Positions 34,168 through 46,879 are shown, numbered from the stretch's first letter. The stretch: 64,000 bases of DNA from Alnus glutinosa (GCF_958979055.1 NC_084891.1:24141501-24205500); one strand, 5' to 3'. Made by a program: numbers and translations. Notes: a model not told the origin generated them from the sequence alone.

Positions 34168-37100
34168 TTAATAATCTGTTCTTTCCCTCATTGATTTTCT
34201 AAAAGGTAAGCCAGAGTTTACACCGTGGAAGAGGTTGTTAGATCCTAATCTCTCTGAGTCAGTCTCCCTGTAACTACTACTAGTAACTAACTTTCTACTA
34301 TGTCTAGTGTCAGAATGCCTAAAAGGAACACTTCCCTCTGTTCGAGATCCACTTGTTTCGGGTAAACCCGAAGCTTGCTGCTTCAAATAAGAAAGGGGCG
34401 ATGGCCTCGAGCACAAAGGAGAGGAAGAGGAAGAGGAAGAGTAAGAGGAAGTATCAGAATCAGAAGGATTCCCTGAATTGCCGTTCCAACAACGTCCTGA
34501 ATCACCAAATATGAAGTCAGATAAGTCGTCGGTGCTGGTAGAGTCGCGGGTGCTATCGGTGCTGCAGGAACCTTCATCAGAGTTGTTGCTAATAAGGGAA
34601 GAATTGTCACTTGATGAGTCTTCTTCTATTATCCTTCGCAGTTGGGGGTACCTTGTGCAGGATTCAACGCTGGCAGAACTGTCCGGAGAAATTGGACGTG
34701 GAAAATTGGGGGCAGCACTGGAACGTTCAGAAGCAGACCTTGATTTGGATGTAGTATTCTTCCCATTTATCCAGGAAGGAATGGGTTTATTCTTTAAGTC
34801 AGAAGAAATAATCATGTTCCTTATCAACCGCGGAGCCCTTGGTGAGCACCTGTAAGGTAGTTCAATCAGTCAAACATCCATGTAATAAATATTACAGAAA
34901 TATTAATCTTGAATAATTGAAAGGAAAAAAAAAATTAATATTAGAGTCCTGAGATCTATTACCGGGCATAAAGAAGCATGTATGCCCCTTTTGTAAAGAC
35001 CCTTTCACGTTCCACAGCAGTTACCTGCATATGACCAACACTGGTTTAAAAATTTGGATTTTGTTGCAAAATACCATACGCAAAATAAAAATAGAATAAG
35101 CAAACATTAGAAAACAAGCCCAATATTGCACTTTGTAACTTCTACAAAGGTATGAGACGGACTTTTAATAGGACCAACCATTGACTCCCAGATCTAAAAT
35201 ACCAAACCGATCCTTCGTGCTCGCTCCCATTCACAAAGAAACTACATTTTCTAATAGATTTTTCAATTTTCCTTCTATCTTCATAAATGCAGATAATGAC
35301 ATCATCACCAATGAGTACAGTGAAACATCAGTCTATAAATCACAATAGGACATAGCTCCACAATCGCCCTCACCCAAATGCAACAAATTGTTCTATAATT
35401 CCGATTACGACAAACCTGTGTACTGAACTACAGCACTAACACTTCATAAGCCAATCTCATTAAAAGTGTAAGGCGCCCCTTAGTACATTGGGAGTATACA
35501 AAAGGAAACTACAGCAATACACTTAAAACGCCCAAAATAAAATAAAACCCTTTTCATTGGAAGGGAGGTGGCAGGAGATCTTTTGGTACAATCCAAAGAA
35601 TCCAATGCTTAAGATGGAAAGATAGAGATGAAAGTCTCTGGCAAAACAACATGCTGTAACATGTCCGAAAATTGCTTGAGAAATGCAGGTTAATGGAATT
35701 TGAGAACTTACACTGCTGTCATCAATCTTGAACCACTTGTTTTGGTTATTCTTAACATAGCATACATAATGACCAGAAAAGGATGCATTCATGATGTCCA
35801 AGTGCACCACCACTCCATAAAGCTTATATATAGGCGATTTATCACTTGTCCCACTAGTAAATGGTGCCAAGTCCAGGATCTCTGGAAACTGAATTGGCTT
35901 ATTGAGCTTCCCAAATTTACCAGACTGTAAAAGAATCATCAGTGAATAAAACAGTATGAATTTCCAATAACATAAAGCAAAATGTCGTCCTTGATGAAAG
36001 TATCATTAAGAATTACCTGAAATCGCTTTAGTGCTATTGTAAGGATATTCGGAGCCTCCATTACTGTTAGTTTCTTTTTGGCCCTCTCATAAGATTTGCA
36101 TCTGATTAAAATAATAACAGTAGATTATAAAAATGTGGGAACCAAATGTAAAGCCAATAGTTCGAAAGAAAATAGACAAATTTCATGAATGAAAGTACTA
36201 ACTATACAAACTAAAGGATAGATCAATGAGCAATCATCCAAAGGCAAAGAAAAGATGCTGCTCCAACATAAGCCAATATGAGAGACTCCAATATCATGCC
36301 AATTCAAAAAATGCGAACTAAATTTCACAGACAACCTCACCTGCACCCTTCCCAACCACCTCTTCCAAAAAAGCAAAAATAATATGGAAAAAAATAGGTT
36401 TTAACAACAATTTATTATTATTATTATTATTTTTTTTTATCATAGGGCATCACCAACCCATCCGAGAAAACACTGATCCCTAGAACGCACAAGATCATCA
36501 ACAAACTATAAATCACACTATAAGATTTATGTTCAAGTTCATAAATTGAACTGAACTGAACATAAACCTGATCTACAAGTGTATTACCAAGATTTTGGCT
36601 AATCGGTTGATACCGGGGCTACAAGAGGTGATGAGTCCTAATCAAGGTGCTTTCATTCCTGGTAGAGGGATTGCTGAAAACATCTTGTTGGCTCAAGAAG
36701 TTGTTAGTGACTATCATAAAGAGAAGGGAGTGGCCCATTGCACTCTTAAAGTTGACTTAATGAAGGCTTATGATTCCCTAGATTGGGAGTATGTTTTACA
36801 TTGTTTACAATGGTTTGGGGGCCCTTTTAAATAAATAGCTTGGATTAGGGAGTGTATCACTAGTCCTAGTTTCTCCATTTCTTTAAATGGGACCTTGGTG
36901 GGTTATTTCCAAGGTAAGAAGGGGCTTAGACAAGGGGATCCAGTTTCCCCTTATCTCTTTGTGTTAGCTATGGAGGGGCTTTCTTTGCTGTTAGAGGAGA
37001 TGGCTAGTTCTTTCCCTTTCTTCTCTTTCCACCCAAGATGTTCTCTGCTATGGCTCACCCATCTTAGTTTTGCAGATGATTTGTTGATCTTCTCGCTGCC

Positions 37101-40100
37101 TCTGCAGCTTCTGTTCAGGGTGTTCTCAATTTGCTCAATGAATTTGAAGATCTCTCGGGTCTGAAATCTAATCCTTCCAAGAGCTCTGTTTTCCTTGCGG
37201 GTGTTGCTCCTCATGAGAAGCAGAAAATTCTCCATCTTCTGCATATGCCTGAAGGGGTCTTACCTGTGAGGTATCTTGGGGTCCCTCTCATCACCAAGCG
37301 CATGTCTGCTGCGGATTGTGATTGTTTGATCACCAAGGTCTCCTCCAGAATTGACCCCTGGTTGGTTAGAAAGCTTTCTTTTGCTGGAAGGTTACAGCTT
37401 CTTTCTTCGGTTTTGTTTAGCTTGCAGAATTTCTGGACTCGGGTGTTTATTCTTCCTAAAAGGATTATTTACCTTTTAGAGCAGAAATTTAACCCTTTGG
37501 AGTGGTAGTGATGTACAAGCCAAAGCAAAGGTTTCTTGGGAAAGGCTTTGTGTTCCTAAGAAGGAAGGTGGCTTAGGGATTAGGAGGCTTGATCTTTGGA
37601 ATCAAGTCTCAATGTTAAATCACATTTGGAACCTGTTTGCCAAGGCTGGTTCTCTTTGGGTAGCTTGGATTGAATCTAATTGGCTGAAGGGTAGGAGTTT
37701 GTGGCAACTTCCTATCCCTAAAACTTGTTCTTGGAGCTGGAAAAAGCTTCTACAGCTTAGTGATGTTGCCAAGACTTTCATCCGGTTTCAAGTTGGTGAT
37801 GGGAGAAAAATTTTCCTTTGACATGATCATTGGCACCCTGCTGGATATTTGTGTGATCAATTTGGCTTTAGGGTGATTTATGATTCGGGTTTCCATACTA
37901 ATGTTAAGCTCTCCTCCATTATTCTTAATGGAGACTGGTTTTGGCAGGGGGTTAGATCAGAGGCTTTGGTGGAAATTCAAAGCAAGCTTCCAGGGATTCA
38001 GATTGGGGGTGAAGATACTCCTCTTTGGTTATCAAAGAAGGGAACTTTTTCTTGTACTGAAACCTGGGATAGGTTGAGGGTAAAGCTCCCCGGAAGTTTC
38101 TTGGTGGAAGTTGGTGTGGTTTTCCTTAGCCATTCCAAAGCATTCCTTTCTTTGTTGGCTGGCTTGCAGGGATGCTTTAGTCACTAAACAGAAGATGGTC
38201 TGCTGGGGGTATACGGGTGATGTTAATTGCTTATTCTGCCATGGTGGGATGGAGTCTCGGGATCACCTCTTTTTTAGTTGTAGTTTTAGCAGGAGGATAT
38301 GGAGGTCAGTGATGGTTGACTGTCTCTTTGAGAATAGTCCTGTTTTTTGGGAGGATGTTGTTTATTGGGGCATTGTTATGCTAAAGGGAAAGAATCTTAA
38401 GGCTTGCTTGGGGAAGCTATGTTTTGGGGCTGTGATTTATCATCTTTGGAGACAGAAATGATCTCCAACATGGGAATACCCCAAAATCTGAAGAGATTAT
38501 TGTGGCTAGTATTTTGTGGGAGGTTAGGTCTCGAATCTTGGCCAAAGGAAGGTTTAAAAATCTGTCCAACCACATACCTCTTGTGCATAGGTGGAATTTA
38601 CATATGCTGTTGCCTTCAAGTGGGGTTGGAACCGGTTAGTTGCTGTCAATTGAGGCTGGGTTGCTGACTTTGGTGATACGGATCTGATCTAGTGTTGAGG
38701 AGTAGAGGAATGCTAGTCCAAGTCCCTTCGTGTTGTTTTTTCGCCAACAGTCTTTAGCTGAAATGCTTGTATGTTGAAGCATTAGTTTTTGTTGCTTGTT
38801 TTTCTGTTGAAAGTTCTGCTGGTTTGTAGCAGTTCTTGTGTTTTGGATGTGTTCCAGTTTTTACAGGAGGGATGTTTTCTTTTTGGTTTGGTTATAAAAG
38901 CTTTAATTCATCCAAAAAAAAAAAAAATCTTATAGTGTGATTTATGTTCAAAAAATATTTATGTTCAATTCTTTATAATTGTTTTACACATGGTCGAACA
39001 GATATACTTCAGACAAACAGTAATAGTTTCAGTTCATGATTTCCAAAAACTTCACACATTGCCACCTATGGAGACACAAAAGTGAAAATACAATATACAT
39101 GTTTGTTATGACTATATATGCATTGAACATCCTTTTACGATACAGTCATACCATAAGAGAAAAATTGCACTATAATCAAGAAAATTCTTCCACACTTTAC
39201 AGCTGAGATGGCAGAATTTAATAAAAGATCGACACTAGATTACTTCAAATTTTATATCCTGAATTCTAAGCACACATCAAGAAAACTTTCTTTCACAAAA
39301 AGTTCATAGCCATGGCAGGGAGAAGCAGAAAACTGACTAATTAAAGTTATTTTTTTATTGTCTACTGAGGTATAACATTCAGGTGAAAAAATAAATCAAT
39401 AACTACTGTATTTTAGCAACAGAATTATCTGTTGATACAAAACCAAAAATATGCTATCAAGAAGTTCATAAATCTAAGTAACCAAACCAACCTGCTACAT
39501 TGGTACTTGTTTTCACCATCCAAGATCTCAGTACGCGTAAATTGATGAAGGGCCTCTTCCAAGGTTCCTATATCTCCTTCTATCTCAACAGTAAGATCCA
39601 TCATCCTTTCTTGCCGCTCAGACTTTCCAAGGCACTTTGTGCACTTAATCTGCAAGCAACAGTATCAAAATTATCTGCATTACTGACATTCCAGAAGAAA
39701 TCTTATCACAGCTTGTCAGTAGGATTGGATTTGGGACAGTTATAATATTCTAGTTTTGAGACAGATCAATAGTGCATTTGTTGAATGTATAGCTTTTTGG
39801 ATATCGTTAATCTCATAAAGAATGTATATTACCTTTGAACGGAGGTAGCCTCCAAATGTAAGGCCTATTAGAGTGGTTTCTTCTTCCAAAGAGCCAGATA
39901 CGCCAGCTTCCTTAAGGCAAACAGATTGCATTGTATCAATGGCATACCTGTTATTTAAATTTTTTTAATTAGCTCATACAATTACTCTTTAAAAGTTGAT
40001 CCATAGAGAAATATGTAAGGCATAAAATTACTTATGGTCCAGAAAATTAGAAAGCACACCTCAGGAACTCATGGGCATCCTCTTCTCTCCCATTACCAAG

Positions 40101-43100
40101 CTGACTGCCAACATTTTTTAGTTGTGAAAGTATCCCAATAGGAGAGAGCGGAGATTTCCCTTCCTTTGCCTTCAATATTAAACTTTCAAACTCACAGATG
40201 AAACACGCTTCTTTATTTACACCTGAAAATAGAAAATAATTAAATAAAGAATAAATAAACTTCATCTTGTACAAGAGTCACCATGGATATTATTTAAATA
40301 GCCAACATTTAATAAATCCACGAAGGAGACTGTGATCATAAACATACACGCTCTTGAATGAATCCCTTGAAGAAAATAAGCATTCAAAGGAGGAGTAAAT
40401 GCCAAGCACTGGAGCACAGCATTAGCATAGCAGCTGCAGAGAAAAAAAAAGGGGGGAAAATATAAGTTCAAGCAGCATGAGAAAATTTCTTGTAGGAGAG
40501 GCAACTCAAGCAAAAGAAAAAGCAGAAGGCAAGATTTCAAAATCAGCAAAGTCCTTATTCGGCTATGGAAAATGGCAAAACTAAATACCTTACACATTTT
40601 TTTTTTTTGATAAGTAAAATTTATTGAAAAGGCGCAAAGGGGCGCAACCCAAAGTACACAGGATGTATACAAGGAACCCCTAAGGAACAGGGGAAAGAGA
40701 ACAACTGTCTAAGAAATCAAAATAGGAACAATCATGTATTTAGATATATATATATATATATATAACTAAATACCTTACACATAATAGTAAGATCTCATCA
40801 TAAGACATGGAGATAAATTCTCCATACATGGATGATATCTATTTAGACAAAAAGTAAACCATCAAGCAAGTTGCAATTCAATTAACAACTCACTAGCCAG
40901 CACATCAAATTTATAAGACGCTTACATACAGGCACATGCTTCAAGTGCTAACACGGGAAGATATAGGAATGCCCATGCATAGACAGTTACAAAAGCATAC
41001 CCAGCAAAAAGTAGTTTATCTGTATGTGCACATGCAAAAATATTTATGCATAGAACCAGAGCAATTTAGCAAATAATATGATCATCCTTATACCCACGCA
41101 TTAACTAAGAAAATGGCATAAAATAAAAAATGATCTGGATTCACCCTGTTTGGTGCAGAAAACCTATGGATGTTACTTGTTAAACAGGTATGCACATCTA
41201 TATATACATCTGTGTGTGTAAAACAAATTAGAGCATACAAAATTGACAACAGTACAACTGATCATTGACCCATACAAGTTACAACTGAGTATTAAATCAA
41301 TCAGCCAGTGCTGCTGCTATATCCTGCATCCTGCTATTAATGAAGTTGAAGCAGACAGCTACGAGATTACATGAAGAACATACAACCACTCATAACCAAG
41401 CACCAATTAACTTCAAGTACACAGTTCCCATAAACAACAACCATTCTACATTACCTGTTCCCACTATTAATAAGACCACAAGGGCGCAACTCCACCTTGT
41501 TCCAATTATAGAGCTTTACAAACACTTCATATGGAGGAAATAGCCCCTGCAAACACAAACACAGTCAACAATAATGTCCTATTGCATCCAAGAGTTAAAT
41601 TTTATGGATGCAAAGAGCACAAGTTGAAGGAAAACCTTGTCAGTGTATCTTCCAGCAACCTCACACCCATCACCTAAAGGGTAGTGTTTTGTCAATTTAG
41701 ATCCTCTGAACTGATAAACAACCTTCCGTACAGATGTTCTCAAGCCAGTCCTAGCATTTGGACAGCTAGCAGCCTGAGAAGATATAGCAGCAATAGCCTG
41801 AACACCATCAACCTTTCCAGATTTAACCACAGGAACCGAATGCTCTTCAGCACTTGAAGCTGTACGAGCATCAGAAGCATTAGATGATAAACATCTGACT
41901 TCTCTAGACTTCAGATGATGTGAAGTACTGCCAGGGTCACCAGCAACGTGCTTTGAACTTTCAAAGCTCAACGATGACAAGTTACTGACATTGGGAGCAT
42001 CTGTACTTCTTGAATCCCGTGGAGTATTTGAAGATAGATGAACATATGAAGAGGAAGATGCCATTGATTTAACTTCTCTGGGTTTTAACATATGTGAATC
42101 ACTAGTGTCACTATCAGCACAACTAGAGCCGTCATGGTTCAAGGATGCAGAGTTCTTGGCCTTTGGAGCACCAAAACTAATATTTTCTGATAAATCTGCT
42201 CCATCAACCGGCTTCGTGATCTTCGAAGAACCTAGAAGAGCATCATCTGATATTGTGCCTTTTACTTCAGCACCTTGCGCGTGCAAAGGAGAAGTACTTT
42301 CAGAAAGGTTGAATGAGAAACATAAGACAGATCTAGAATCAGAAAATTTTCTGTTCTTAGCTCCATTAGAATTGGACAGTGCAGAATTATTGGGGGCATC
42401 ACTTGTGGACCCATTGGGGTCAAGAGCTGACCTCCTGAAATTAGATCCTTGTGCAATCGAATCCTCGTGCAAGCGACTAATGCCCAAACCTGAAGAACTA
42501 GTTGATGCACACTGACCCACTACATCACTACAATCAGGTTTAGTCGGATTATGTTTACTTGAATTAGCAAGATGATCTACAGAATCGACTAAACTAGCGA
42601 ATTTTGGCAATAATGGCTTCCCTTGATTTATGTTCTTAACACTGAAACCGGTCTCAAGGATGTCAAGGGGATTATCAACAGACAGATGTACATCTGATCC
42701 CCCAGACTCATTTGAACTAATGCTCTCACAAACAGAAACGTCATCAGATACTTCACCCCTAGCAGTGGAAGCAGAAAACCCAGAGAATGACGTACCAGAT
42801 GATTCATAAGCAGAATTAGTCCCTTCACTATCTTCAAGAAACTCATCTTTAATACCATCAGCCTTCTCACATGGAAACTCAGGACAATGGCCAGAATTGG
42901 ACAATACAGGTTCTCCAGGCAATGTTTTTATTGGATATGCACGCTGCCTTCCTTCCGTCTCAGAACTGTCACCATTACTTTCATGGTTGTCTCGCTCTGT
43001 CACCTTGCTTCTCACATCACGAATCCGATGAGTGTCACTAGAAGGATGACAGTCCACCCTGTGACCTTGTCGCCAGTGGATTATCTGGCATTTTCCGGAA

Positions 43101-44117
43101 CTGCAAAATTCAAATTCTTATGTCACAAACTTGAATTATATCCGTCTAACTATTTATTATTAAGTATGCATATAAACAGAAAATGCCCAGCAATTTAAAC
43201 TTTCTCAGCCACCACTTAAAAAAAAAAAAAGGAGGCCATCAATGCATGATACTTAGTAGCAAAATTTTATTTTATTTTTTTAAAAAAATAATAATAATCT
43301 TTTTCTCTAACGAGTATCTCCAAGAATCACATTGTGCGATTAGAAAATAGAGTGTATTTTGTCTATCAGCAAAATAGCATCTATTAACGAAAAAGGTGGA
43401 AACCTTCAATTCCATATTTACTAATATAGGCACCGGGGTTCACAGTACCCAAGTCTTCCAATCGCAAAGTCTACATTCGATATCCGGTCAAAATTCAGAA
43501 ACCCATAGTTGTGAAACACGGCATTGGTTCAAAAATACAACCGTGTCACTATCTCATACAGCTCATAGAAGATTATCTCCCTAGTTGTCCAATCATGTGC
43601 TATTCGTAATCCCCAAATGCAAGTTCGTGCCCAGTACGGAATTTCATCAGATACCCAACAATTCCTCTTAAATTTTATTTGCTTAAATTTCATGAAAATA
43701 TGTAACACTACACAAAATATCCCAAATTAGACAATTAAATCAATTCTAAGACCAAATTAACATGCCAATAATATTAATAATAAATTTTAAAGAAAAATAC
43801 CAGTATCGGACGGCCTTGCATTGGGAACAGCGGGTGGTGGTAGGGGAATAACACACGGCGCACTGATGATAAGCCGTTGAAATCGGAACCACAGAAGAGG
43901 CACTGGAGGCACCGGAGGCACCGTACCCAGCCGACGCCTCGAGCTCGGCTCTAGCGGCCTCCTCGGCAGCAAACGCCACGAGCCGCTTGATCTCCTCCTT
44001 CCTCGTCACGGAGAGCCGCCATTTACGCCGGATTAGGAGGCCGATCACCGGGGCGACCACGCACGCGAACAAAAGCACCAGGCTACGAAACCCTAAATAA
44101 TACCCGGCGTCACGCAT
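34168..44117 (-). CDS. UBP16: Ubiquitin carboxyl-terminal hydrolase 16 (MYND-type USP)
   Basis: A USP-family cysteine protease that removes ubiquitin from proteins. Eleven exons, coding order high to low: 43801-44117, 41636-43100, 41455-41546, 40348-40433, 40060-40222, 39833-39947, 39492-39649, 36017-36101, 35712-35924, 34963-35024, 34168-34849. The phases close to 1145 codons plus TAA. Residues 9-28 form a membrane anchor. A MYND zinc finger starts at C86 (CxxC...CxxC...YC, then HWRQGH-x-x-x-C). Residues 125-570 are a Ser-rich variable linker. The catalytic Cys is about C626 in GNSCYANAVLQCL, a CxxC/CxxC zinc ribbon comes in mid-domain, and the catalytic His is H879 in FSGHYVCYVK followed by WFKIDDSS. 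The C-terminal 200 residues are Ser-rich. It is somewhat longer than Arabidopsis UBP16, as I recall. Intron 7 (36102-39491) holds an antisense LINE and intron 3 a sense LINE tail. Confidence 0.95.
36558..38927 (+). mobile_element. 5'-truncated L1 LINE in UBP16 intron 7 (antisense)
   Basis: The plus strand starts inside RT (NLIYKCITKILANRL). It continues through GAFIPGRGIAENILLAQE, KVDLMKAYDSLDWE, GLRQGDPVSPYLFVLAMEGL and the catalytic LSFADDLLIFS. Downstream come the thumb/linker (PVRYLGVPLITKRM) and zf-RVT (CLFCHGGMESRDHLFFSCSF). The 3' UTR ends in an A14 tail (38914-38927). The endonuclease and early RT are missing. There are few stops (for example at 36834 and 37509) and a frameshift after FADD, so this copy looks young. 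It lies opposite to UBP16. A perfect 19-base inverted repeat flanks it (36508-36526 and 38927-38945), and GATTTATGTTCAA is a direct repeat at 36524 and 38939. Confidence 0.9.
40598..40763 (-). mobile_element. LINE 3' tail in UBP16 intron 3 (sense)
   Basis: A poly-T (reverse poly-A) at the left edge is followed by GATAAGTAAAATTTATTG, whose complement holds AATAAA. The rest is LINE 3' UTR sequence (GGGGCGCAACCCAAAGTACA), ending in a (TA)n run. A perfect 19-base target duplication, AACTAAATACCTTACACAT, lies at 40579-40597 and 40764-40782. The element is only 166 bases and reads in the same direction as UBP16, so it places a poly-A signal in the sense strand of the intron. Confidence 0.9.
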
Positions 44118-44470
44118 TTACCCTGCACCCAATTCACATCCAGAAAAGGAAATCACCGAAACCCCAAGATCGCCACCACTCATAGATTCTCTGGTGGCGG
44201 TGGTTTAGGGCCCTGTGGATCCGGTGGCCGCGCATGCAGAATCAGAACCGATCAGAGCCTGATCGACGGTGGGGATTGTGGAAATTAACGAATATGGGCA
44301 AGAGAATGAACGTTGGAAAGAAAGCACTTCGATTATTGGTGAGAATTTGGGAGAGAAGCGAGTGAGTGATAGTGAGCAGAGAAAGCCCGTATCGGATTCG
44401 GAAATCGGACACGGAAAATAGATCGAGAATATAGGGCGAGACGGGAAATAAAAGAAAGCGACTAAAATTG
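44118..44470 (-). promoter_or_regulatory. UBP16 leader and promoter region
   Basis: GC-richer sequence immediately upstream of the UBP16 ATG, with no clear TATA box. Leader and core promoter are inferred from position only. Confidence 0.4.
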
Positions 44471-45795
44471 TGGTTTATATAATATTTTATTGTTTCTCTT
44501 CGTACGTTAGCGAAAATAAGAAATGTGATGGTCGGAGGAAAGGAATTTTGTTTTTAGGCCTGGGGGAAGCGTGAGTGCTTCGCTCACAAAATATTCGGTC
44601 CACAAGGCCCATATCCCGGTCTGAACCGGAATAAACCCGGTTCCGTTGATTTTAGTCCCTCCTTTCCTTTTTCTTTGGATTTTGGTGCGTGTTTCCAATT
44701 TAGTTTAATGGGAAAATTGGGATGAAAGTTAGGGGCTTTAAAAAAAAACCGCCTGATGTGAGCATATAAGATTGAGGGGACGGGTGATGGCGTTGGGATT
44801 GGAAGGACGCGAGATCGGACGGTGGAGATTGGTTGTAAGTGCTTGATTGGGTGGGGGGGGAACACTCGTGATTACGATGGGTCACTCACCATTTCATTTA
44901 TTGGTAAAGTGGGGTTGCATGTGCATGGAATTTCCACAAGTCATTGCCTTCCTGGGCAAGTAGAACTAGAAGCCATATATAAAAAGTTTATAGCCGTTGA
45001 CGCTAGTGAGAAGCCATGAGGTTTGTACCGTTAGCAAAACAAAAACATATATATAAATAATAAATATGGAAATAATTAATAGCTAATTTGATGGTTCTTT
45101 CTCGGTCGGTAATTACTAATTTTAATGACTGATTAATTACTTTATTAAGATTAGGTAGGATTTAACGAAGAATCATGCTAAATTTAGCTCTGATTCACTG
45201 TTGGGAGCAGCTTTTACGTGGGAAACGGCCAATCACGACATTGAATTTTTTACCTAAAAGTAAAAGGGTAAAGCGGGGGCCGGGGGCCGGGGGCGACCAA
45301 TCCCTAATGAGTCACCCTTTGAATATGCTTTGCTTATTTTCTCCTATGGCTGGTTTTTCTTTTGACGTACAATGTGAGTTGGAAAAAAAAAAAAACGAGG
45401 AATAACTACAGGATCAAGCAAGTCTACGAGAAATTCAGTTGTTTTGAGAAATTGAGAGGTAAATCTAAGGAAGGTTCGTATCTTGTCGGTATATTAAGAT
45501 AATTAAATAATATAAATAGATTTCAATTGCAATTAGGCGATAAATTTTAATTGTAACTATATTATAGTCTTCAACTGTGACTAACTGATAATCTTCAAAT
45601 GTAGTTAGACTATAATCTTCAACTATAGGTAGGTAATAATCTTAAACTATAACATAAATTTTTGATCTCCTGACATAAACAAAGTCATGTGGTAAATATT
45701 GAATTCATGTCTAAGATTTACTTTAGGCCGATCCCAAAAGTTATTTGTAACGTATAATGTAATCGACTACAATACACATTTTTCTTTTATTAGGT
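44471..45795. other. Spacer with 24-bp tandem repeat
   Basis: No gene recognised. At 45568-45653 three and a half 24-base units each begin TCTTCAA or TCTTAAA (45568-45591, 45592-45615, 45616-45639, partial to 45653). Near 45276 there is a GGGGGCC run. Confidence 0.5.
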
Positions 45796-46100
45796 CTATT
45801 TGTTTCGCACGTAAAATGTTTATGGAAAATACCTTCTTCTTTTCTTATTCTTTTTTATTATTATTATTTTAGTGTTTGGTGTTAAATAATATTTGTCAAA
45901 CCTGAAAAATGTTATCAGTTAAATAAAAAAATATATATATATTTATGAGACGTAAAATGGCTTACGCTTCTCCTTTGTGTAAGCCATTTTTCGCCAATCT
46001 CTCACACTCTCCGGCATACAATTGCACTAGATTTCAATGACACTCTCGAATACCTTTTTATTATCACAAACCCCATTCAATTCATTCGCAACCCCTTTCA
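45796..46100. mobile_element. Fragment of the GACGTAAAATG TIR family
   Basis: Begins TCTATTTGTTTCGCACGTAAAATG, like the left end at 26296. At 45954-45990 a 12-base stem (AAAATGGCTTAC / GTAAGCCATTTT) repeats the ACGTAAAATGGC motif. No clear right boundary. Confidence 0.45.
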
Positions 46101-46521
46101 TTGTCTTTTTTTTTCAACGTAACTCCTCATATTATGTCAAAATATAAAAAATATTTCAAATTACTTTCAGAGTTTCAAACAATTAGTGAAAAATAACTAC
46201 TTGTTTTAGCCAAAAAAAAAAAAATGTATATGTATTTTACTCCAAAACAAAACGGGACCAAAAGTACATTTGAAAGGATCCGACTTAGGTGCTGTAGTTT
46301 AAAACTACAGCACCGTGCTATAAAAATATGAGTGGCTGAGATTTAATCTAAAGTATTGAAAAACATTTGCTTAACGTTTCTTTTTAACGTCGTTGAAGCA
46401 GTCTGGGCAAGAAAAACAAGGTTGTTGGGAAACAACATTTCATATGAAGTATCAATCAACGCGATTTTCTTTACACCCAAAATAATCACTCCAAAAGAAA
46501 ACACCATGGCTATAGTCTAAC

Positions 46522-46879
46522 TGTGACGTCCCACATCGCTTGGGAATGAGGATGTGCTTATATGTATAAATGCACCATTTATGACACAACGCGTTTGGAG
46601 CCCAAATGGTTGGGTGTAAGGAACAAAACCTTGAGGTTGAGGGTTCGAGTAGTCCCAAGATACCAAAGAGGACAATATTGTGGGTGGGGTCACCATGGCT
46701 GCGGCGTGCTCTGATATCACAACAACGCGTTTTAAAGCCGTAATGACAATGAACCTATCAGAACTCCACAGTTAAGCGAGCCGCTGCGAGAGCAATCCCA
46801 GGATGGGTGACCTCCCGGGAAGTCTGATATGGGGAGCCAAAAGCGGACAGTATTGTGTCATTGGAGATGGATCGTTACA
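46522..46879 (+). mobile_element. Cassandra-type solo LTR (TRIM) with 5S-like segment
   Basis: 358 bases starting TGTGACGTCCCACATCGCTT and ending GATCGTTACA, flanked by a perfect 5-base duplication CTAAC (46517-46521 and 46880-46884). The start and the embedded 5S RNA-like segment match what is known of Cassandra TRIM elements. It interrupts the captured bHLH promoter region inside the Pack-MULE. Confidence 0.92.
46750..46830 (+). other. 5S rRNA-derived segment inside the Cassandra LTR
   Basis: Contains ATCAGAACTCCACAGTTAAG, then CGAG (5S A-box region), and GGATGGGTGACCTCCCGGGA followed by AGTC (C-box region), as in plant 5S rRNA. The outer thirds of a true 5S gene are missing or diverged, so it is not a 5S gene. 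In Cassandra this segment can act as an RNA polymerase III promoter. Confidence 0.88.

Noticed and set aside
42105..42515. Plus-strand 136-codon frame in UBP16 exon 2
   Set aside because: It is the antisense shadow of the Ser-rich UBP16 linker.
45568..45653. CRISPR-like spaced repeat
   Set aside because: The 24-base units are directly adjacent without spacers and lie in plant DNA, so this is a plain tandem repeat.
46741..46842. A 5S rRNA gene
   Set aside because: Only the central part resembles 5S RNA, and it sits inside an LTR with its own target duplication, so it is a Cassandra segment.
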